From the NCBI GenBank assembly GCA_003645255.1, contig QNES01000002.1, positions 1-64,000 of the forward strand: DNA of 64,000 nt, read 5' to 3'. A program made the translations under genes and the position numbers. Positions 60,707-64,000 of this stretch are shown piece by piece (the stretch's first letter is position 1; every line of letters begins with the position of its first letter). Source of the DNA: Gammaproteobacteria bacterium. GTDB taxonomy: Bacteria > Pseudomonadota > Gammaproteobacteria > Beggiatoales > Beggiatoaceae. A model generated the notes under the pieces. That model searched no databases. It saw nothing but the letters and a program-made list of their open reading frames with translations, and was not told the DNA's origin.

Positions 60707-62002
60707 TCATGTTTCGGTTACGCGCCGCCAAAAGCTAGATGAAAAACGCGGATCAATATATTTCGCAAATTCTGTCCATTGGGGGTAATGGGTTTGAAAG
60801 TTGCGGGCGGATAAACGGGCATCTTTACCTGGATAAACAACCCCTTTTGCTTCACGCACCTTGTCATCTAAATGTTCTAATAATTCAAATGTTGCTGAAC
60901 CTTTAATCGGAAAATCTAGTGCCAAAGTCACTCCTTTACGTGGAAATGATAACATCCCAGGAGAAACTAAATCGCCAAAGGTTTTTAACACCGCTAAAAA
61001 AGAACTGAGTCCAGAGGCAGCAATCGTCTGTAAAATGTCTTTGATTATCTGATGATCTTCGTAGGGAACCACAAATTGGTATTGCAAAAAGCCCTGTTTA
61101 CCATAGAGCCGATTCCATTGTAAAATAGCATCTAGGGGATAAAAAAACGGACCATAATCGCTCAATTTTTTGACAATTTTTTGTCGTTGTTTATTATAAT
61201 ATACCCAATTAAAGGCAGATACGCTCCAGCGGTTGAGTACAAAACCAGGCAAGTCAAAAGGCATAGTAATAGTGCGTGACGGGGGGTGCCATTTTGCAGG
61301 TATTTCATCTTTAGTGATATGATTACCACGGAAAAAAATTCCTCTTCCATTACCCTGTGAACCACAGTCAACCCAGGCTACTGTGTACTCATAATCTTGA
61401 TCAGATTCAGCTGAAATAGCAAAAAATTCTTCTAAATCAGCAAATTGTATAGATTCACTAGAAATAGCACGGTGAACAATACGTTTGAGTTGGATTTCTG
61501 CCCAAGTGATTAAACCCGTCAATCCTAAACCACTGATTGTTGCAGCATAATAATCTTGATGACTTGTAGGGCTACAAAGCAAACGCTCGCCGTCGGAACG
61601 CAATAATTCAAATTGCAATACCTGCCGCCCAAAGGTGCCTGCACGATGATGATTTTTGCCATGTACATCATTAGCAATCGCACCGCCTACAGTGACAAAT
61701 TGGGTGCCGGGTGTCGTGGGTAAGAACCAGCCAGCGGGTACACATAATTCTAAGATTTCCGCTAAACTAACCCCGGCTTCACAGCGTAGGATACCGGTTT
61801 GACTATTAAAATCCATAAAACGGTTAAGACTACGTGTGCTTAAGACCGCTCCCCCATCATTTAAGCAAACATCACCATAGCTCCGCCCTAAACCAATCGG
61901 TAAAACCATTTTGGGGGAATCTAATAAGGGCTTATTTCGCCAACGTACCGGGCGAACTTCTTGTGAGACTGAGGGAAAACGCCCCCAAGATTGATTTGGC
62001 AT
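60707..62002 (-). CDS. FAD-linked oxidase (DprE1-like)
   Basis: A 431-residue FAD-binding (vanillyl-alcohol oxidase type) protein. The FAD motif region GLGRSYGDVCLNDGG and VTVGGAIANDVHGKNHHRAG matches decaprenylphosphoryl-ribose oxidase DprE1 proteins. The C-terminal domain continues LQYQFVVPYEDHQ. It may oxidise a sugar-lipid; DprE2 is not adjacent. Minus-strand TAACTGA repeats sit next to its start codon. Confidence 0.85.
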   Translation of the reverse strand: MPNQSWGRFPSVSQEVRPVRWRNKPLLDSPKMVLPIGLGRSYGDVCLNDGGAVLSTRSLNRFMDFNSQTGILRCEAGVSLAEILELCVPAGWFLPTTPGTQFVTVGGAIANDVHGKNHHRAGTFGRQVLQFELLRSDGERLLCSPTSHQDYYAATISGLGLTGLITWAEIQLKRIVHRAISSESIQFADLEEFFAISAESDQDYEYTVAWVDCGSQGNGRGIFFRGNHITKDEIPAKWHPPSRTITMPFDLPGFVLNRWSVSAFNWVYYNKQRQKIVKKLSDYGPFFYPLDAILQWNRLYGKQGFLQYQFVVPYEDHQIIKDILQTIAASGLSSFLAVLKTFGDLVSPGMLSFPRKGVTLALDFPIKGSATFELLEHLDDKVREAKGVVYPGKDARLSARNFQTHYPQWTEFAKYIDPRFSSSFWRRVTET

Positions 62003-62004
62003 TT

Positions 62005-62025
62005 TAGTTATCAGTTATCAGTGAA
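62005..62025. repeat. TAACTGA array before the oxidase
   Basis: On the minus strand CACTGA, TAACTGA and TAACT are read just before AAAATG, the oxidase start. Confidence 0.7.
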
Positions 62026-62041
62026 CAGTTTAACCCTTATG

Positions 62042-62073
62042 AGAAATCCGATTTTTGAAAAAATCGGATTTCT
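62042..62073. repeat. hairpin repeat (CCG core)
   Basis: A full copy between two minus-strand genes. Confidence 0.85.
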
Positions 62074-62094
62074 GCCCTTTCTAACAAATGAGTT

Positions 62095-63576
62095 TTATGC
62101 GACTGTAGCAGGTGCATCTTCCTCAGTTTTCGGTGACGATGCAGGTTTATCGGTTGCTTTACCAGATGGATTGGTAAACTGATCATTGAGCTTCTGCACA
62201 TAGCTATTGACATTTCCTAAAATGTTGCCAATACGTTTGTGCATTCGATTGCCCCAACCAACCGGTTCATTGATAAGCCCGATAAACAAAGCGCGTGGGG
62301 AGGTGGTGTTTTTTCGAAATGCCCGCATTAAACCTTCGCGAGTGTCCTCATTAATTTCCTTCTCACACTGAAGTTTTTTGAGGATACTATTTGCTGCCCA
62401 TTTGCAAATTTTGAGGTGCAAAAAGGCTGAAACGGTAATCAGTACACCGCCAAATATCCAAAGATTAACGGGATTTTGTAAATCAAACACTTTAAGGCTT
62501 ATGCTGGTCATTCCAAACCAGGAAGCAGCCAGTACCACAATGAAAACGCCTAACACCATTTCAGTCCAGAATACCTGGCTTTTCCAACTCTGAACTAAGT
62601 TTCGTAGTCGCGGCACAATGTGATGTTCAATGTCCTTCGCGGTATTTTCAAGTATCCCAATCACGCGATAGGCACGTTCTACACCTACTTGCTTCATGCG
62701 ATTCTGAATCTCTTCCAAATCTGCTTGACACTTTTTATCAATACGTTCTCTCGTCTTAGGATCCTCAATAGGCAAGCAGACTTCAGGACTATAAACGCGA
62801 TAAAAACGCCCTGCTGTTAAACCTGCTTGTGCTAAAGAACGTTGCCAAGAAGCAACCACCTCTTCAGGGTTGTCGTCCCTGGCAGTAATGTCCATTTGAT
62901 TGAGAATATACATGAACTTGTTAGAATCTGGACGTTCAATGGTTTCAGAAACCAGATGCGTTAAGGTATCACGCATCGCCCCTGGTTCAGGATGGCGAGC
63001 ATCAAAAAAGACCATGACTAAATCGGATAAGTCAATAATATGTTGGGCTATATGCAAAGTCGAGTTGCGTTGATTATCCGCATCAAATCCTGGCGAATCA
63101 ATTAAGATTTTGCCACGCAGTTGTTCACTAGAACAGGTTTTGAGTTGTAAATACGCATCTGTGCGTTGTCCCGTTTTGGTCGTGATTTCGGCAATATCAC
63201 GGCTAATCTGATAAAATGGAAAGCGGGGATCGGCATCTAAAGCAATACCGGGCAGTATTTTAACGGCCTCATCACCACTATAGCAAATCACCGTGAATTT
63301 GTCATCAACGGCTTGAGTACCCGTGCGTTGCAATTCCTGCCCCAGGTAATGGTTGATAAAAGTCGATTTACCCGCAGAATAAAGGCCCAGTACAGAAATC
63401 ATGGGCCACCAGGAAAGGCGGGTAGCATAAGACTGCTCTTGACTCAGAAAGCCTAATTTATAGGCAATTTTGTCAAGTTCACGAAAACTTTCAACAACCT
63501 CGTAAAGAATATCATTTTCTTCTTTAAGGTGTTGTTTTAACGTGTTAATTCTAGCTTCAAGCTGAGTTTGTGGCAT
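62095..63576 (-). CDS. dynamin-like GTPase with membrane segments
   Basis: A 493-residue protein. GTPase motifs: P-loop GLYSAGKST (64-72), switch RTGTQAVDDKFTVI, DSPGFDADNQR (G3) and NQMD (G4). Two membrane helices follow (about 342-365 and 370-392, LGVFIVVLAASWFG, WIFGGVLITVSAFL). A C-terminal tail is Lys/Pro-rich. Similar bacterial dynamin-like proteins reshape membranes, often as paralogue pairs; only one is here. Confidence 0.85.
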   Translation of the reverse strand: MPQTQLEARINTLKQHLKEENDILYEVVESFRELDKIAYKLGFLSQEQSYATRLSWWPMISVLGLYSAGKSTFINHYLGQELQRTGTQAVDDKFTVICYSGDEAVKILPGIALDADPRFPFYQISRDIAEITTKTGQRTDAYLQLKTCSSEQLRGKILIDSPGFDADNQRNSTLHIAQHIIDLSDLVMVFFDARHPEPGAMRDTLTHLVSETIERPDSNKFMYILNQMDITARDDNPEEVVASWQRSLAQAGLTAGRFYRVYSPEVCLPIEDPKTRERIDKKCQADLEEIQNRMKQVGVERAYRVIGILENTAKDIEHHIVPRLRNLVQSWKSQVFWTEMVLGVFIVVLAASWFGMTSISLKVFDLQNPVNLWIFGGVLITVSAFLHLKICKWAANSILKKLQCEKEINEDTREGLMRAFRKNTTSPRALFIGLINEPVGWGNRMHKRIGNILGNVNSYVQKLNDQFTNPSGKATDKPASSPKTEEDAPATVA

Positions 63577-63790
63577 ATTTGGTTAGTTCCTTTCGTCAAT
63601 TATTAATTTAAGTACTAAAGCATAACATTATGTATTTTATACTATTTTTTCAAAAAACGGGTTTCTAAATCAATAGCTTACCGTAGCCATTTTGTGAAAA
63701 CCGTCAATTTCTAGCATAAGTAAATTTTACGAAGGAACGTGTATGAAATAACGAGGGCAACTGAAGGAAATATACGATTTCTTCAAAAAA

Positions 63791-64000
63791 TTACGCTAAA
63801 AAATTTGGGAAAGCGCATACCGGGCAAGCCGGATCAGGATGCAATTTTAAGGTACGCCATTTTCCGGTGTAAGCATCAAATAGTAATAATTTACCGCAAA
63901 GGGAATTTCCAATAACCAATAACACTTTTATAACTTCCAACGCTTGAATGCTACCTATCACACCGACTAACGGTGCCAATATACCTGTTTGGCTACAAGT
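63791..64000 (-). CDS. MoeB/ThiF/HesA-type adenylyltransferase, C-terminal part
   Basis: A gene that enters from the right edge; only its last 69 residues are in the window. CSQTGILAPLVGVIGSIQALE is the conserved catalytic Cys segment of the MoeB/ThiF fold, and DPACPVCAFPN is the second zinc-binding CxxC. It activates the C-terminal glycine of a sulfur carrier (MoaD or ThiS). Start and exact substrate lie beyond the window. Confidence 0.85.
   Translation of the reverse strand, partial: TCSQTGILAPLVGVIGSIQALEVIKVLLVIGNSLCGKLLLFDAYTGKWRTLKLHPDPACPVCAFPNFLA

Overview
The window looks like the chromosome of a large sulfur-oxidising gammaproteobacterium of the Beggiatoa/Thioploca/Thiomargarita group. 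Three things support this: core genes of gammaproteobacterial type (accD, nrdAB, pilT/pilU, ccmA, trkH, rnfE, a DUF2058 gene, a Tas-like reductase); an AT-rich genome with long intergenic regions; and many short palindromic repeats together with tandem TAACTGA heptamers just upstream of start codons, a peculiarity reported for marine Beggiatoaceae. No 16S gene is present, so the placement is an inference.

Layout. 1-3.5 kb: an end-truncated gene with a HEPN protein, then a very AT-rich acyl-carrier operon (FkbH-like HAD protein, ACP, ketoacyl-ACP synthase III) that looks acquired. 3.5-9.4 kb: an outer-membrane barrel protein, a dihaem cytochrome c, exonuclease VII (xseA with an unusual N-terminal DUF5710 module, and xseB), and a TPR-adenylate cyclase. 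9.4-16 kb: a bacillosamine-type surface glycan set (4,6-dehydratase, aminotransferase, initiating phosphoglycosyltransferase) split by a controller-protein type II restriction-modification system and by a decayed ATPase plus nuclease-like gene. 16-25.5 kb: a lipoprotein, an Fe-S protein, a membrane protein, lone gspG, a deoxyribosyltransferase-Nudix fusion, a run of secreted or envelope proteins, and a two-RCK potassium channel. 25.6-34.3 kb: dgkA with gcvPB, an AlbA/Schlafen-type protein, an acyltransferase, a giant multi-PAS GGDEF protein, tRNA-Thr and a squalene/phytoene synthase. 34.5-46.3 kb: three tandem PilT-family ATPases, ccmA, trkH, nrdAB and accD. 46.6-64 kb: DUF3754, small secreted proteins, a CheY-like protein, a CHASE2 Ser/Thr kinase with its PP2C phosphatase, a sortase with a dedicated two-component system, rnfE, DUF2058, an aldo-keto reductase, a DprE1-like oxidase, a dynamin-like GTPase and the end of a MoeB/ThiF-type gene.

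The most distinctive signal is not one gene but the intergenic DNA. At least four families of palindromic or tandem repeats recur. The commonest is a roughly 32-bp hairpin (about 18 copies) whose core stem bases co-vary between copies. It lies between divergent, convergent and co-directional genes alike, so it is not simply a terminator. The TAACTGA heptamers occupy the Shine-Dalgarno position of several genes. One copy of another repeat family is read in frame inside the N-terminus of NrdB. Several genes normally found in long operons (gspG, ccmA, rnfE) stand alone, which fits a genome heavily rearranged around such repeats.

The best candidate gene systems are the sortase with a newly noticed 45-residue membrane peptide and dedicated two-component system but no visible target; the triple PilT array in which one ATPase carries a duplicated N-terminal domain; and the deoxyribosyltransferase-Nudix fusion. 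All boundaries and functions come from reading the sequence; no database search was run.
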